NCBI RefSeq assembly: GCF_000829035.1
Contig: NZ_AP012541.1
Span: 868,001 to 932,000, forward strand
Origin: Lacticaseibacillus paracasei subsp. paracasei
GTDB taxonomy: Bacteria > Bacillota > Bacilli > Lactobacillales > Lactobacillaceae
Reading direction: 5' to 3'
Length of the DNA: 64,000 nucleotides
Of the stretch, positions 27,165-35,587 are shown in pieces (the stretch's first letter is position 1; every line of letters begins with the position of its first letter). A program made the position numbers and the translations under genes. The notes under the pieces are model-generated. The model was given only the letters and a program-made list of their open reading frames with translations, was not told the origin of the DNA and searched no databases.

Positions 27165-27800
27165 TTAGAACGCGATTAGTTTTGTACCATGTAAAGCTTT
27201 CACACCTAATGTCTCACCAATTGAAGCAGCGTTTTGACTGGTGATCCCGCCGCCTGGCAAGATGCTGATTTTATCACCTGCATAGTTGATGATGGCTTGC
27301 AGGCGTGGCAAAGTGTCGGTGATGGGGGTGGTCAAAGGACCGCCGTGGGTCAAGATACGCTCGACATCGTGATCGGCCAACCAATCAATTGCGGCAAACT
27401 GCTTGGTTTCTGGAATGGCATCGAAAGCCATATGGAAAACAACGGTCATGCCAGCACTGGCAGCAATGAGGCTGGTCATCGCGTCTTCATCAATTGCGCC
27501 ATCTGGTGTCAAAGCACCAAAGGCAACGCCATCCACGCCAAGCGCCTGTGCCTCAAAAAGATCAGCTTCCATGATTTTTAATTCAACATCGTTATAAACA
27601 AAGTTACCGCCACGTGGACGAATCATGGTGATGAGGCTACGGCCATGTTCATGAACATATTTTGTACTCTCTGCCATAACGCCCTTAGACACAGTTGTGC
27701 CACCAACCGCTAAATTGTCATTGAGCTCAATCCGATCAGCCCCGGCCGCGATTGCTTTAGGAATCGATGTATAATTTTCAACTGCAATTTCTTTTAACAT
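27165..27800 (-). CDS. cutC: CutC-family copper homeostasis protein
   Basis: This 211-aa TIM-barrel protein has the family signature GADRIELNDNLAVGGTT near residues 19-36 and GVDGVAFGAL in the middle. It also has ILPGGGITSQNA near the C-terminus. The name reflects early copper-tolerance work; the biochemical role in bacteria remains uncertain. It is 21 bp downstream of uppP on the same strand and should be co-transcribed with it. GGAGG precedes the ATG. Confidence 0.9.
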   Translation of the reverse strand: MLKEIAVENYTSIPKAIAAGADRIELNDNLAVGGTTVSKGVMAESTKYVHEHGRSLITMIRPRGGNFVYNDVELKIMEADLFEAQALGVDGVAFGALTPDGAIDEDAMTSLIAASAGMTVVFHMAFDAIPETKQFAAIDWLADHDVERILTHGGPLTTPITDTLPRLQAIINYAGDKISILPGGGITSQNAASIGETLGVKALHGTKLIAF

Positions 27801-27821
27801 GACGGACCTCCATTTACTAGC

Positions 27822-28640
27822 TTAGATAAACATGACCAATAAGACAATCGCACCTAAAGCGATTCGGTACCAGCCAAACGGTTTGAAGTCATGCGTTTGA
27901 ACAAATTTCAACAGCCACTTGATGGCAACGATGGCGACGAGGAAAGAAACAATGGAACCTGTCATCAAAACAGCCCATTGTTCACCAGAGAAGCCGTTGC
28001 CTTGCCACAGGTATTTGCCGATTTTAAGAATCGACACGCCAACCATGGTCGGTATTGCCAGAAAGAAGGAAAATTCGGTGGCAACGTAGCGAGAAGTCCC
28101 GATTAGTAGGGCGCCTAGAATTGTGGCGCCAGATCGTGATGTACCAGGGACGATAGACAAGACTTGGAAAAGACCAATCAGTAAGGCGGTTTGATAAGTG
28201 ATGTCTGCCAGAGTGGTGATATGCGCGTTTTTATTCTTGAGGTAGTTTTCTAGAATGATGAACAGCACCCCATAAATGATCAGGGTTGTTGCGACTACGA
28301 GTGGTGTATGTAAATGTTCATCCATCCAGTTGTTAAGCGGGAGGCCAACAACGACTGACGGCAGAACTGCAATGATAACTTTTGCCCACAGTTGCCAAGT
28401 TGCGTTGCGGGCTTTGGCTGTCGGCTTGGAAAAGGGATTCAGCTTATTGAAATAAAGCAATATGACGGCGAGAATAGCGCCAAACTGAATCACGTACTCG
28501 AACATATTAATGAAATCCTGACTCTGCGATAATTTAATGACATGGTTTACCAGATCAATATGGCCGGTTGAACTAATCGGCAGAAACTCCGTTAACCCTT
28601 CAACGATACCGATGATCACGGCCTTGATAATGTCAAACAT
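27822..28640 (-). CDS. uppP: Undecaprenyl-diphosphatase (BacA/UppP)
   Basis: This 272-aa polytopic membrane enzyme recycles undecaprenyl pyrophosphate to the monophosphate carrier for cell-wall synthesis and confers bacitracin tolerance. Both BacA motifs are present: [14 protein letters not shown] at about residues 15-28, and [10 protein letters not shown] in the second half. ATG at 28640 with GGAGGG upstream; an extended frame lacks a ribosome site. It is first in the uppP-cutC unit. Confidence 0.95.
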   Translation of the reverse strand: MFDIIKAVIIGIVEGLTEFLPISSTGHIDLVNHVIKLSQSQDFINMFEYVIQFGAILAVILLYFNKLNPFSKPTAKARNATWQLWAKVIIAVLPSVVVGLPLNNWMDEHLHTPLVVATTLIIYGVLFIILENYLKNKNAHITTLADITYQTALLIGLFQVLSIVPGTSRSGATILGALLIGTSRYVATEFSFFLAIPTMVGVSILKIGKYLWQGNGFSGEQWAVLMTGSIVSFLVAIVAIKWLLKFVQTHDFKPFGWYRIALGAIVLLVMFI

Positions 28641-28754
28641 AATAACCCTCCAATTCTCAATGTTAACAGTATACAAGGTTTTGCAAGGCTTGCCACGTTC
28701 AACTCGGAATTTATAGTCATCTTACGTAATTCAGCAACTTTTTTGGGAGGTAAA

Positions 28755-28802
28755 AAAAGCCCAACCACCAAGCAAAACAGGTCTTGGGGCTGAGCCAATA
28801 AA
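28755..28802 (-). terminator. Terminator of the lactonase gene (minus strand)
   Basis: Read on the minus strand, AGCCCCAAG and CTTGG...GGGCT form an interrupted stem followed by T7. Confidence 0.6.
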
Positions 28803-28842
28803 AAGTTGTATCGATGGTTAAACATAAGACAGACGGTTTAAC

Positions 28843-29883
28843 TTACTTGGCCGATAAAAATAAAACATTAACGGCTTCTGGCGTCGGAATATCACGTTGA
28901 ATTTCGGTCAAGAGTCCCGTTTTGGCATCGCGACTATAGAGTGTGCCATTACTACTGTTTTGGTTGACCACGAGAATAAAGTGTTCAGTGAGATCGAAAT
29001 TGAAATCACGAGGAAAATCGCCTGCCGTACTGATTTGTTGCAATTCTGACAGATTTCGGCCATCCGGACTGACGGCAAAAACGGTGATGCTATTATGACC
29101 GCGGTTGGATACATAAAGGAAGCGTTGATCACTGCTCAGTCGAATCGCAGCAGCACCATTGTGATCGGTGTAATCTTCCGGAATGGTCGGCAACGTTGCA
29201 ATGAGTTTGAATTGACCAGTTGCCGCATCATAATTTAGGATGCTAACCTGACTTGAAAGCTCACCTAGTAAATAGGCAATCGGGTTGTTGTGGTTAAAAG
29301 CCAAATGGCGAGGGCCAAAGCCAGGTTCGGTGTGAAAAATAACCGGATCGCTGAGTTTGCCGGCATCGCTGACAGCATAGGTTGTTAAGGTATCATTACC
29401 CAGATCAACGACCGCTAGTCGCTGAAAGTCAGGGGTGACAGCAGCAAAATGAACATGGGCACTATCTTGTTCCGGTCGCGGACCGTTACCGGTATGCTTC
29501 ACTTCATCCGTTAAAGCCAAACCATGATCATTTTTAATGCGATAGACATTGATTCGGCCTTCGTGGTAATTGCTGGCATAAACCAGCTGACGATTCGCAT
29601 CAATCGAGATATGCGCCGGGGATGAACCTGCCTGCAGTACCTTGTTGATCAAGCGCGGTGGATCAACATTTAGGGCATAAGCCGCGACACCGCCTTGATC
29701 ACCTTCTGCGTCTACCGCATATAAAATATTGTCATCAGATACGGCTAAGTAGGTTGGTGAACCCAAATCAGTAATGAATGGGGCAGGGGTCGGCAAATGC
29801 GCTTCGTCATTATCAAATGTACCGGCATAAACGCCTGCACCGCCGTGACGCGTATAACCGCCTAACAAGAGTCTTTGCTTCAT
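28843..29883 (-). CDS. Lactonase family beta-propeller (6-phosphogluconolactonase-like, Pgl/YkgB)
   Basis: This 346-aa protein is a seven-bladed propeller of the cycloisomerase-2/6-phosphogluconolactonase family. Repeated blade motifs are seen, such as RFLYVSNRGHNSITVFAV, QLVYASNYHEGRINVY and DFPRDFNFDLT. E. coli Pgl hydrolyses 6-phosphogluconolactone in the pentose phosphate pathway; a function in sugar lactone hydrolysis is assigned by family only. Start ATG at 29883 with AAAGGAG upstream. Monocistronic. Confidence 0.85.
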   Translation of the reverse strand: MKQRLLLGGYTRHGGAGVYAGTFDNDEAHLPTPAPFITDLGSPTYLAVSDDNILYAVDAEGDQGGVAAYALNVDPPRLINKVLQAGSSPAHISIDANRQLVYASNYHEGRINVYRIKNDHGLALTDEVKHTGNGPRPEQDSAHVHFAAVTPDFQRLAVVDLGNDTLTTYAVSDAGKLSDPVIFHTEPGFGPRHLAFNHNNPIAYLLGELSSQVSILNYDAATGQFKLIATLPTIPEDYTDHNGAAAIRLSSDQRFLYVSNRGHNSITVFAVSPDGRNLSELQQISTAGDFPRDFNFDLTEHFILVVNQNSSNGTLYSRDAKTGLLTEIQRDIPTPEAVNVLFLSAK

Positions 29884-29924
29884 GTTCAAGTTGCTCCTTT
29901 CGAATTTGATTTGAGTATAGCATG

Positions 29925-30154
29925 TTTGGCTGATGCTTATGCTATGATATAAAGCGTGAGTCAACGTTTAATGAAAATAGCTGGCCAATAAAGCTATCAT
30001 TAAAGGAATTTTCAGACCTTTAATCAAACGATTTGCCACAGCCCATAACTCAGCGCCATCATGGGCCTTAACGAGATCGCATTTATGTTGGCAGCGAAGC
30101 TCAGATAACAAACACTTATGATATTAAAAATGACAGGCAAACGGAGGCACGACC
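29925..30154 (+). promoter_or_regulatory. Structured leader of the GutA-like gene
   Basis: A possible promoter (TTTGGC 29925-29930, 17 bp, TATAAA 29948-29953) is followed by about 190 nt of leader. TTTAATGA...ATAGCT (from 29967) can pair with AGCTATCATTAAA (to 30004). The same CATTAAAGG can instead pair with CCTTTAAT (30017-30024). A further GCCCAT/ATGGGC hairpin spans 30041-30066. No poly-U terminator is seen, so the role is unclear. Confidence 0.35.
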
Positions 30155-30532
30155 ATGCAATTGACAGCAACAGTAACAGCTATTGGTAAGGATGCATTGA
30201 GTTCCAAGGATCCGATGATTATTCTCTTTGGACCGCAAGCAACAGACGCACTACGCGACGTCGCGGTGATCCAGCAGTTCGCTGACAAGTCAGCTTTGGA
30301 AAAACTGGTTATCAAGGCGGGCGACCAATTAACAATCGATGATGAGACGTTTGAGATGACTTATGTCGGTCAACTTGCTAACAGTAACCTGAAGGCGATT
30401 GGGCACGTTACCCTGTTGTTCCAAGCTGTACCAGCAGACAAGCCGATGCAAAACGCAATTTATTTAAAATCGACCCATCGACCAACATTTAAGGTTGGGA
30501 CGACACTAACTTACATCACGCAAGCCAACTAA
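30155..30532 (+). CDS. Orphan PTS glucitol/sorbitol IIA-like (GutA/SrlB-fold) protein, no active-site His
   Basis: This 125-aa protein resembles the PTSIIA_gutA family: TAIGKDALSS, MIILFGPQATDALRD, then YVGQLANSNLKAIGHVTLLF matching the conserved VG...NL..LGH block. In E. coli SrlB the phosphorylated His (about position 43) follows the LRD-like block. Here that place reads VIQQFADK, with Gln40-Gln41 and no His. No IIB, IIC or sorbitol dehydrogenase genes are adjacent. It is therefore unlikely to carry phosphate for sugar uptake and may be a regulator. ATG at 30155 with CGGAGG upstream; terminated by the shared hairpin at 30597. Confidence 0.72.
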   Translation: MQLTATVTAIGKDALSSKDPMIILFGPQATDALRDVAVIQQFADKSALEKLVIKAGDQLTIDDETFEMTYVGQLANSNLKAIGHVTLLFQAVPADKPMQNAIYLKSTHRPTFKVGTTLTYITQAN

Positions 30533-30540
30533 GTGTGACA

Positions 30541-30593
30541 ACGAGTTCTTGGATCAGTTATGCGCCAGTTTCTAACCGCTTCTGCTTACGGTC
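30541..30593. repeat. Right-end fragment of the intergenic hairpin repeat
   Basis: CAGTTATGCGCCAGTTTCTAA and CGCTTCTGCTTACG resemble the right outer arm and end box of the dispersed element. No left half is present. Confidence 0.5.
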
Positions 30594-30596
30594 AAC

Positions 30597-30648
30597 AAAA
30601 AAAAGAAGATTTCAGGCGATCTATCAGCCTGAAATCTTCTTTTTTTAC
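30597..30648. terminator. Bidirectional terminator between GutA-like gene and rpsN
   Basis: GAAGATTTCAGGC and GCCTGAAATCTTC form a perfect 13-bp stem with A8 before and T7 after. It serves both converging genes. Confidence 0.92.
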
Positions 30649-30914
30649 CATGATGCCTTACGAACACCTGGAATTTGACCCTTATGCGCTAGATCACGGA
30701 AATTCAAACGAGACATTTTGAATTTGCGCATGTACGCATGCGGCCGACCATCAAGTTCATCGCGACTGTGCGCGCGAACGGGTGAGGCATTCCGCGGTAA
30801 AGCTTGCAAGGCAGCGTAATTATGCTCAGCCTTGTACTTGGCACGCAACGGGGCATATTTAGCAATCGTTGCTTCGATCTTCTTTTCCTTGGCAATCTTT
30901 GACTTTTTAGCCAT
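30645..30914 (-). CDS. rpsN: 30S ribosomal protein S14, zinc-free (C-) form
   Basis: This 89-aa S14 ([16 protein letters not shown]...) ends in the family motif [22 protein letters not shown]. The four zinc-ligand cysteines of the short 61-aa S14 type are absent; there is no Cys at all. Such alternative S14 copies commonly replace the zinc-containing one when zinc is scarce, under Zur control. I do not see a recognisable Zur box upstream, only a CTGTTCGAACAG palindrome at 30969-30980. The start ATG at 30914 has AAGGAG eleven bases upstream. Stand-alone gene outside the ribosomal operons. Confidence 0.93.
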   Translation of the reverse strand: MAKKSKIAKEKKIEATIAKYAPLRAKYKAEHNYAALQALPRNASPVRAHSRDELDGRPHAYMRKFKMSRLNFRDLAHKGQIPGVRKASW

Positions 30915-30968
30915 GTATGCAATCACTCCTTATTTGTGGTTTGTATTTAACGTTTTTTAACGACGTGT

Positions 30969-30980
30969 CTGTTCGAACAG
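30969..30980. promoter_or_regulatory. 12-bp palindrome upstream of rpsN
   Basis: CTGTTCGAACAG is a perfect palindrome 55-66 bp before the start codon. On the minus strand it overlaps a TTGAAC that could be a -35. The binding protein is unknown, and it does not match Zur. Confidence 0.35.
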
Positions 30981-31041
30981 TTCAACCCACATAGCATAGC
31001 ACAGCCTTAAGCCGCTCGCAACACTTACAAAAAATAAGCGT

Positions 31042-32031
31042 TTAATATTGATCGCCATTGAAAATCGAATTTTTAACAATGACATAATCGACCTTGGTCA
31101 AGGACTCGAGATCGCGGCCACCGGCGTAGGAGACAGCTGACTGCAAGTCTTCTTGCATTTCCTTTAACGTGTCACCAATCTTGCCTTTGACAGGTAACAA
31201 GATTTTTTTGCCTTCAACGTTGTGGTGGGTGCCCTTTTGATACTCGGACGCTGAACCGTAATATTCCTGATATTCCTTGCCGTCAATGTTGACGTGTTTG
31301 CCAGGTGTTTCTTCATGGCCAGCAAAAAGGGAACCAATCATGCACATGGTGGCGCCAAAACGGATTGACTTGGCGATGTCACCATTATTGCGAATGCCGC
31401 CATCAGCAATGATGGGTTTACGGGCTGCTTTGGCGCACCAACGAACAGCAGCTAATTGCCAGCCGCCCGTACCAAAACCGGTTTTTAATTTGGTGATGCA
31501 GACCTTGCCAGGACCGATGCCGACTTTGGTAGCATCGGCACCAGCGTTTTCAAGTTCCCGGACAGCTTCTGGGGTGCCGACATTACCAGCAATCACAAAG
31601 GCATTTGGCAAATAATGTTTGATATGTTGAATCATGTCAATGACCACCTGAGCATAACCGTGCGCAACATCAATGGTGATATAGTCAGGAGTCAGCTCAT
31701 TAGCAGCCAGTGCTTCGATAAAATCGAACTCGTCATCCTTGACGCCGACACTGATTGAAGCGATTAAGCCGCGCTTTTTCATATCGCGAACAAAATCCAT
31801 CCGGCGTTCCGGCTGGAAGCGATGCATAATATAGAAGTAATCGTGCTCTGCCAACCAGATCGCCAAAGGTTCATCGATGATGGTTTGCATATTAGCGGGA
31901 ACGACTGGAATCTTGAAAGTATGCGGGCCAAATTTCACGCTGGTATCAACCTCTTTACGTGATTGCACCACACACTTGTTAGGAATCATTTGAATGTCTT
32001 CGTAATCAAAAATCTGCATGCCGTTGTTCAT
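31042..32031 (-). CDS. guaC: GMP reductase
   Basis: This 329-aa TIM-barrel enzyme of the IMPDH/GMPR family deaminates GMP reductively to IMP using NADPH. The [14 protein letters not shown]-terminus is typical of the GuaC2 subgroup in Firmicutes. The catalytic Cys lies in [13 protein letters not shown], and [12 protein letters not shown] follows. No CBS domains are present, which separates it from IMP dehydrogenase. The ATG at 32031 lies eight bases after AAAGGA; the two upstream ATGs in frame are poorly placed. Its promoter and a palindrome lie directly upstream. Confidence 0.93.
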   Translation of the reverse strand: MNNGMQIFDYEDIQMIPNKCVVQSRKEVDTSVKFGPHTFKIPVVPANMQTIIDEPLAIWLAEHDYFYIMHRFQPERRMDFVRDMKKRGLIASISVGVKDDEFDFIEALAANELTPDYITIDVAHGYAQVVIDMIQHIKHYLPNAFVIAGNVGTPEAVRELENAGADATKVGIGPGKVCITKLKTGFGTGGWQLAAVRWCAKAARKPIIADGGIRNNGDIAKSIRFGATMCMIGSLFAGHEETPGKHVNIDGKEYQEYYGSASEYQKGTHHNVEGKKILLPVKGKIGDTLKEMQEDLQSAVSYAGGRDLESLTKVDYVIVKNSIFNGDQY

Positions 32032-32065
32032 CGGATTCATCCTTTCGCAAAAGCCGAACATTGTT

Positions 32066-32100
32066 AAGCATTATTGGTGTTATTCAAAACACCAAGTGCT
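32066..32100. promoter_or_regulatory. Imperfect palindrome at the guaC transcription start
   Basis: AGCA-TTGGTGTT and AACACCAA-TGCT form an interrupted inverted repeat adjoining the -10 box and covering the predicted start of transcription. It could be a repressor operator or a 5' RNA hairpin. Confidence 0.5.
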
Positions 32101-32129
32101 AAGATACGCGAAAGTTTTGTAAAAGTCAA
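32101..32129 (-). promoter_or_regulatory. guaC promoter
   Basis: On the minus strand, TTGACT (32129-32124), a 17-bp spacer and TATCTT (32106-32101), about 70 bp before the start codon. Confidence 0.65.
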
Positions 32130-32171
32130 TCAAAAGTACATACATTCTTTTTTAATGTTCGTGTTTTGATA

Positions 32172-32201
32172 AATGAAAAGAAAAGCCGGTTGCCCGGCTT
32201 A
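32172..32201 (-). terminator. Terminator of corA (minus strand)
   Basis: AAGCCGG and CCGGCTT with a 4-nt loop; on the minus strand followed by TTTTCTTTTC. Confidence 0.65.
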
Positions 32202-32258
32202 GAAAAACGACAGTGGTAATTGATGCGGCAAACGAGGATGTAACACGTCACAGAAGGC

Positions 32259-33206
32259 TCAGAAAAACTTGTTGCGCCAAAATTGAAAGGCAAGTACTAC
32301 CGCAATGGCAACGGAAATGGCAATGGTGATAATCCAGCTCACCTTCATATCAGCCAAAGGGAGATGAACATTCATCCCGTAAAACGAGAAGACCAAAGTG
32401 GGAATGGTTAACAAAATTGAATAAGAAGTTAGGAACTTCATGACGCCGTTCATGTTATTGTTAATAATTGACGAGTAGGTGTCCGCCGTTTCGTTAATAA
32501 TAGAATTGCTAATTTGTGCCATTTCGATGGCTTGTTGATTTTCGATGATGGTGTCTTCCAGAAAGTCTTGGTCGTCTTCATCCAAACCAAGAGGATTGCT
32601 GCGTTTTAATTGTTCGAGGACGTTGCGGTCGGTCCGCAAACTCATCATAAAATAAACCAGTGACCGTTGAATGCCCATCAAGCCGTAGAGTTCTTCGTTG
32701 CGGAGGCTGCGTTGCAGTTTATTTTCATTGGCTTCGCGTGCCTTGTTTAGATCACGTAGGTAGGTTAGGTAACTGATTGAAATCTGGTAAAGGAACTGCA
32801 GCACGGACCGATTTTGTCGGCGAGGGTCGAAGTTACTGACTTTACCTTCTGCAAAAAGACTGAGGAGTGGAATCGGCTCGCCGTTGATGGTGATCACCGC
32901 AGTATTAGTGATGATGATCGCTAGCGGAGCCGTTTCGTACACCACCTTTTTACGTGCGTCCCGTGTGACGATGGGCATGTCGAAAATAAACAGATGGCTA
33001 TCATTATCTTCGTCGTATTCGTAACGGGCACCTTCATCGGGATCAAGGCCGTACAAAAGGAAAGCTTCTGAGAGCTTAGCTTTGTCCTGTAGTTGCTGAC
33101 GTTCTGCAGGAGTAGGATCAACCACATTGATCCAGACCCCTGGACTGATGCGGGATTGCTGGTTCAGTTGACCGGTTTTGTCATCAAATCGATAAATTGC
33201 AAGCAT
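32259..33206 (-). CDS. corA: CorA-family divalent cation transporter
   Basis: This 315-aa protein has a large cytoplasmic N-terminal domain and two C-terminal membrane segments. The signature YGMN (FSFYGMNVHLPL) sits in the loop after the first segment, near residue 278, and a short basic tail (FWRNKFF) follows the second. CorA proteins form pentameric Mg2+ or other divalent-ion channels. ATG at 33206 with AAGGAG upstream; it is divergent from rlmA, with only 65 bp between starts. Confidence 0.9.
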   Translation of the reverse strand: MLAIYRFDDKTGQLNQQSRISPGVWINVVDPTPAERQQLQDKAKLSEAFLLYGLDPDEGARYEYDEDNDSHLFIFDMPIVTRDARKKVVYETAPLAIIITNTAVITINGEPIPLLSLFAEGKVSNFDPRRQNRSVLQFLYQISISYLTYLRDLNKAREANENKLQRSLRNEELYGLMGIQRSLVYFMMSLRTDRNVLEQLKRSNPLGLDEDDQDFLEDTIIENQQAIEMAQISNSIINETADTYSSIINNNMNGVMKFLTSYSILLTIPTLVFSFYGMNVHLPLADMKVSWIITIAISVAIAVVLAFQFWRNKFF

Positions 33207-33271
33207 AGCGGGCTCCTTGGCTTTTTCTTTTAGTTTACAACAAGCAACAGCAGGATGCAGGAGGGAAACAC

Positions 33272-34114
33272 ATGCGTAAGCGTGAAACAAAAATTCATTT
33301 GGCAGCAGCACAAGCACCGCTTTTTGCTTGTCCAGTCTGTGGACAACCATTACAGGTGACAGCGGGATCGTTGGTTTGTGTCAACGGACATGTACGCGAT
33401 TTCAGCCACAAAGGGACGCTGAACTTCCTGAATCAGCAAGTAGCCACCGAATACACGACGCCGATGTTAGCCGCACGACGGCGAATGTTGAACGCTGGTT
33501 TGTTCACCCCATTTTTGGCAGCTATGGCAGCCAAACTTCCGAAACATCAACGACTGTTAGATGTCGGCTGCGGGGAAGGCACGCCGACTGCGTATTTGGC
33601 CGAGGCGGGTCAACAAACTGCCGTGGGTTTTGATATCTCATCACCGGCGATCAATCTAGCAGGCGGCTTAGCGGCACCAGTTCTGTTTGCGGTTGCGGAT
33701 CTGGCCCACCTGCCTTTCGTTAACGATGCATTTGATACCGTGACCGACATCTTTTCGCCAGGTAATTATCGTGAATTCAGACGTGTGCTGCGTCCTGATG
33801 GTCAGCTATTGAAAATTATTCCGCGGGCGGGTTATCTTCGAGAAATCCGGGAAGGCTTATACTCCGGGACGGCTAAGGCTGTGTATAACAATGAGCCTGT
33901 CTTGAAAAGGTTCTTAGCAGCTTTCCCTGATGCGAGTCAGGAGACAATCACCTACGATTTTCCGTTAGCGCCAACTCAATTTGGCGATTTAATGGCCATG
34001 ACCCCGTTAACGTGGCAGGCGCCCGCCGATCAACGCGACCAAATGCTTGCTGCACCGCCGATTAGTATCCATATTGATGTTGATTTGCTCACTGTGTCGC
34101 ATCTTGTCAAGTAA
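33272..34114 (+). CDS. rlmA: 23S rRNA (guanine-N1)-methyltransferase, RlmA family
   Basis: This 280-aa protein has an N-terminal zinc finger (C20, C23, C36, H40: CPVC and CVNGH) and a Rossmann SAM-binding domain with LLDVGCGEGT. This is the architecture of RlmA(I)/RlmA(II), which methylate N1 of G745 or G748 in 23S rRNA helix 35. In Gram-positive bacteria the G748 enzyme (TlrB-like) is usual, but the site is not decidable from sequence by eye. GCAGGAGGG lies upstream of the ATG. Monocistronic. Confidence 0.88.
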   Translation: MRKRETKIHLAAAQAPLFACPVCGQPLQVTAGSLVCVNGHVRDFSHKGTLNFLNQQVATEYTTPMLAARRRMLNAGLFTPFLAAMAAKLPKHQRLLDVGCGEGTPTAYLAEAGQQTAVGFDISSPAINLAGGLAAPVLFAVADLAHLPFVNDAFDTVTDIFSPGNYREFRRVLRPDGQLLKIIPRAGYLREIREGLYSGTAKAVYNNEPVLKRFLAAFPDASQETITYDFPLAPTQFGDLMAMTPLTWQAPADQRDQMLAAPPISIHIDVDLLTVSHLVK

Positions 34115-34169
34115 AAGGGTTGTAAACATCGATGGCTGGTGTTAATATTCCTTTAAGCTATTTATTTTT

Positions 34170-34210
34170 AACTTTTATCAGGGCTAGCTTTTGGGTAATT
34201 GATAAAAGTT
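34170..34210. repeat. Inverted repeat in the rlmA-trmL gap
   Basis: AACTTTTATCA (34170-34180) and TGATAAAAGTT (34200-34210) are exact 11-bp complements around 19 nt. No U tract follows directly. It may be an operator or an RNA hairpin. Confidence 0.5.
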
Positions 34211-34230
34211 TGCGATAAATTACTTCACTA

Positions 34231-34275
34231 ACGTATCGCTTCGCTGAGTGCGCTCCGAAGCAATGCGTTTTTTTC
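34231..34275 (+). terminator. Terminator in the rlmA-trmL gap
   Basis: CGCTTCG pairs with CGAAGC, extended by outer ACG/CGT, followed by T7. It separates rlmA from trmL. Confidence 0.65.
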
Positions 34276-34368
34276 TTGCTTATTTTTACAAATTGACCTG
34301 TCCACAAGGCCTGTTCGTGCAAGTTAAATGTGCTAAACTTAAACCACTTGCGTTGAAGGGAAGATAAC

Positions 34369-34878
34369 ATGGCGAATCATATTGTTTTATTTGAACCGCT
34401 GATTCCGGCAAATACCGGGAACATTGCCAGAACCTGTGCAGCAACGAATAGCTATTTGCATCTCATCAAGCCACTGGGATTTGAGACAGATGATAAGCAT
34501 CTGCGTCGTGCAGGTCTGGATTATTGGCAACGCGTCCGGATCATCTATCATGATAGTCTGGATGACTTCATGGCAACCGTTAAGGAACCCCAACACCTTT
34601 ACCTTATTACTAAGTTTGCTGATCAGACATACTCAGACCGAGATTATGCCGACATTGATCAGGATCATTATTTCCTTTTTGGCAAAGAGACGACGGGACT
34701 ACCGGAAGGCTTCATGCGCGATCATGCCGATCAGTGCTTACGTATTCCCATGACTGACAACGTCCGCGCGTTGAACTTGTCAAATTGCGCAGCATTGGTC
34801 ATTTATGAAGCTTTACGCCAGCAGCATTTTGCAGGACTTGAAACATCACATACGTACGAGCACGACAAATTAAAGTAA
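34369..34878 (+). CDS. trmL: tRNA (cytidine/uridine-34-2'-O)-methyltransferase
   Basis: This 169-aa SPOUT-fold enzyme methylates the ribose of the wobble base in tRNA-Leu isoacceptors (TrmL/YibK/CspR family). The knotted C-terminal half shows [11 protein letters not shown] and [17 protein letters not shown], the SAM-binding trefoil loops; the N-terminus has [24 protein letters not shown] is upstream of the ATG. It stands alone between the gap described above and repeat copy 6. Confidence 0.93.
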   Translation: MANHIVLFEPLIPANTGNIARTCAATNSYLHLIKPLGFETDDKHLRRAGLDYWQRVRIIYHDSLDDFMATVKEPQHLYLITKFADQTYSDRDYADIDQDHYFLFGKETTGLPEGFMRDHADQCLRIPMTDNVRALNLSNCAALVIYEALRQQHFAGLETSHTYEHDKLK

Positions 34879-34891
34879 CCCAACAATAGAA

Positions 34892-34994
34892 GTGTGCGAG
34901 CTGGCTCGAGTAGAAACTGGCATGTGAATGGCTTTGACCGTTATGGAAAAGGACGCTTACAAGAAGGTTTCTCGGTTGGCAAGCGCGTTTAGGA
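34892..34994. repeat. Intergenic hairpin repeat, copy 6 (reverse orientation)
   Basis: TAGAAACTGGCATGTGAATGGC on the left, AAGGACGCTTACAAGAAGGTTTCT on the right and the end box GCAAGCGCGTTTAG match the reverse complement of copy 4. The end box runs directly into the AGGAGG Shine-Dalgarno of the DUF1149 gene. Confidence 0.75.
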
Positions 34995-35004
34995 GGCTGT
35001 ATTT

Positions 35005-35415
35005 ATGGAAACAAAACGTTACCCTATCGCGGTTGAATCTTTTCACTATGATTTGGTTAAGCAAGGAACACCGGTTAAGAACGACTTGCAAGTTGCCATG
35101 CGCCAGATTGAATGGTCAGATCCTGCTAAACAAGATGAGTTGAAAAAAGGCAATCTTTTTCAGATGATGATTCCATTTGACGTTGTCCCTGACGATGCCG
35201 GTTTTGAGATTTCTGGCAAAATTACCCAGATTGTGCAGGTTTTGGATTATTTTGGTGAGGCAAATGAATTGCCGCAAGCCGAACTTGGCAAACTAAGCCG
35301 GCCATTGGTTGAAACCATTGAAACGTTGACTTACCAAGTGACCGCAGTTGCCTTGGATCAAGGGGTTAACCTTCAGTTTGGTGCCAGTGATGAACAACCG
35401 GGCCAAACAAAATAA
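35005..35415 (+). CDS. DUF1149 family protein
   Basis: This 136-aa soluble protein of the DUF1149 family found in lactobacilli and streptococci starts METKRYPIAVESFHYDLV. No catalytic motif is recognised. The overall fold is predicted to be mixed alpha/beta, somewhat like SecB-type chaperone subunits, but this is only an impression. Its AGGAGG ribosome site is supplied by sequence at the boundary of repeat copy 6. Monocistronic, with a terminator downstream. Confidence 0.8.
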   Translation: METKRYPIAVESFHYDLVKQGTPVKNDLQVAMRQIEWSDPAKQDELKKGNLFQMMIPFDVVPDDAGFEISGKITQIVQVLDYFGEANELPQAELGKLSRPLVETIETLTYQVTAVALDQGVNLQFGASDEQPGQTK

Positions 35416-35433
35416 GACAAAGTTGAGTCATGA

Positions 35434-35466
35434 TGAAAGGCGGCCGTTATCAGCCGCTTTTTTGAT
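35434..35466 (+). terminator. Terminator after the DUF1149 gene
   Basis: AAAGGCGGC and GCCGCTTTTTT enclose an 8-nt loop. Confidence 0.75.
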
Positions 35467-35587
35467 GAGCGCGAATGCATTCTGACGACAGGCGTTGTCT
35501 TTTAGCTCAATGATCGCTGAATCATCATGGCTTTTTATTTGCGAGTTCAGCTCGTGTATAATAGGCGGGTATGAAAGGAGCATCACG

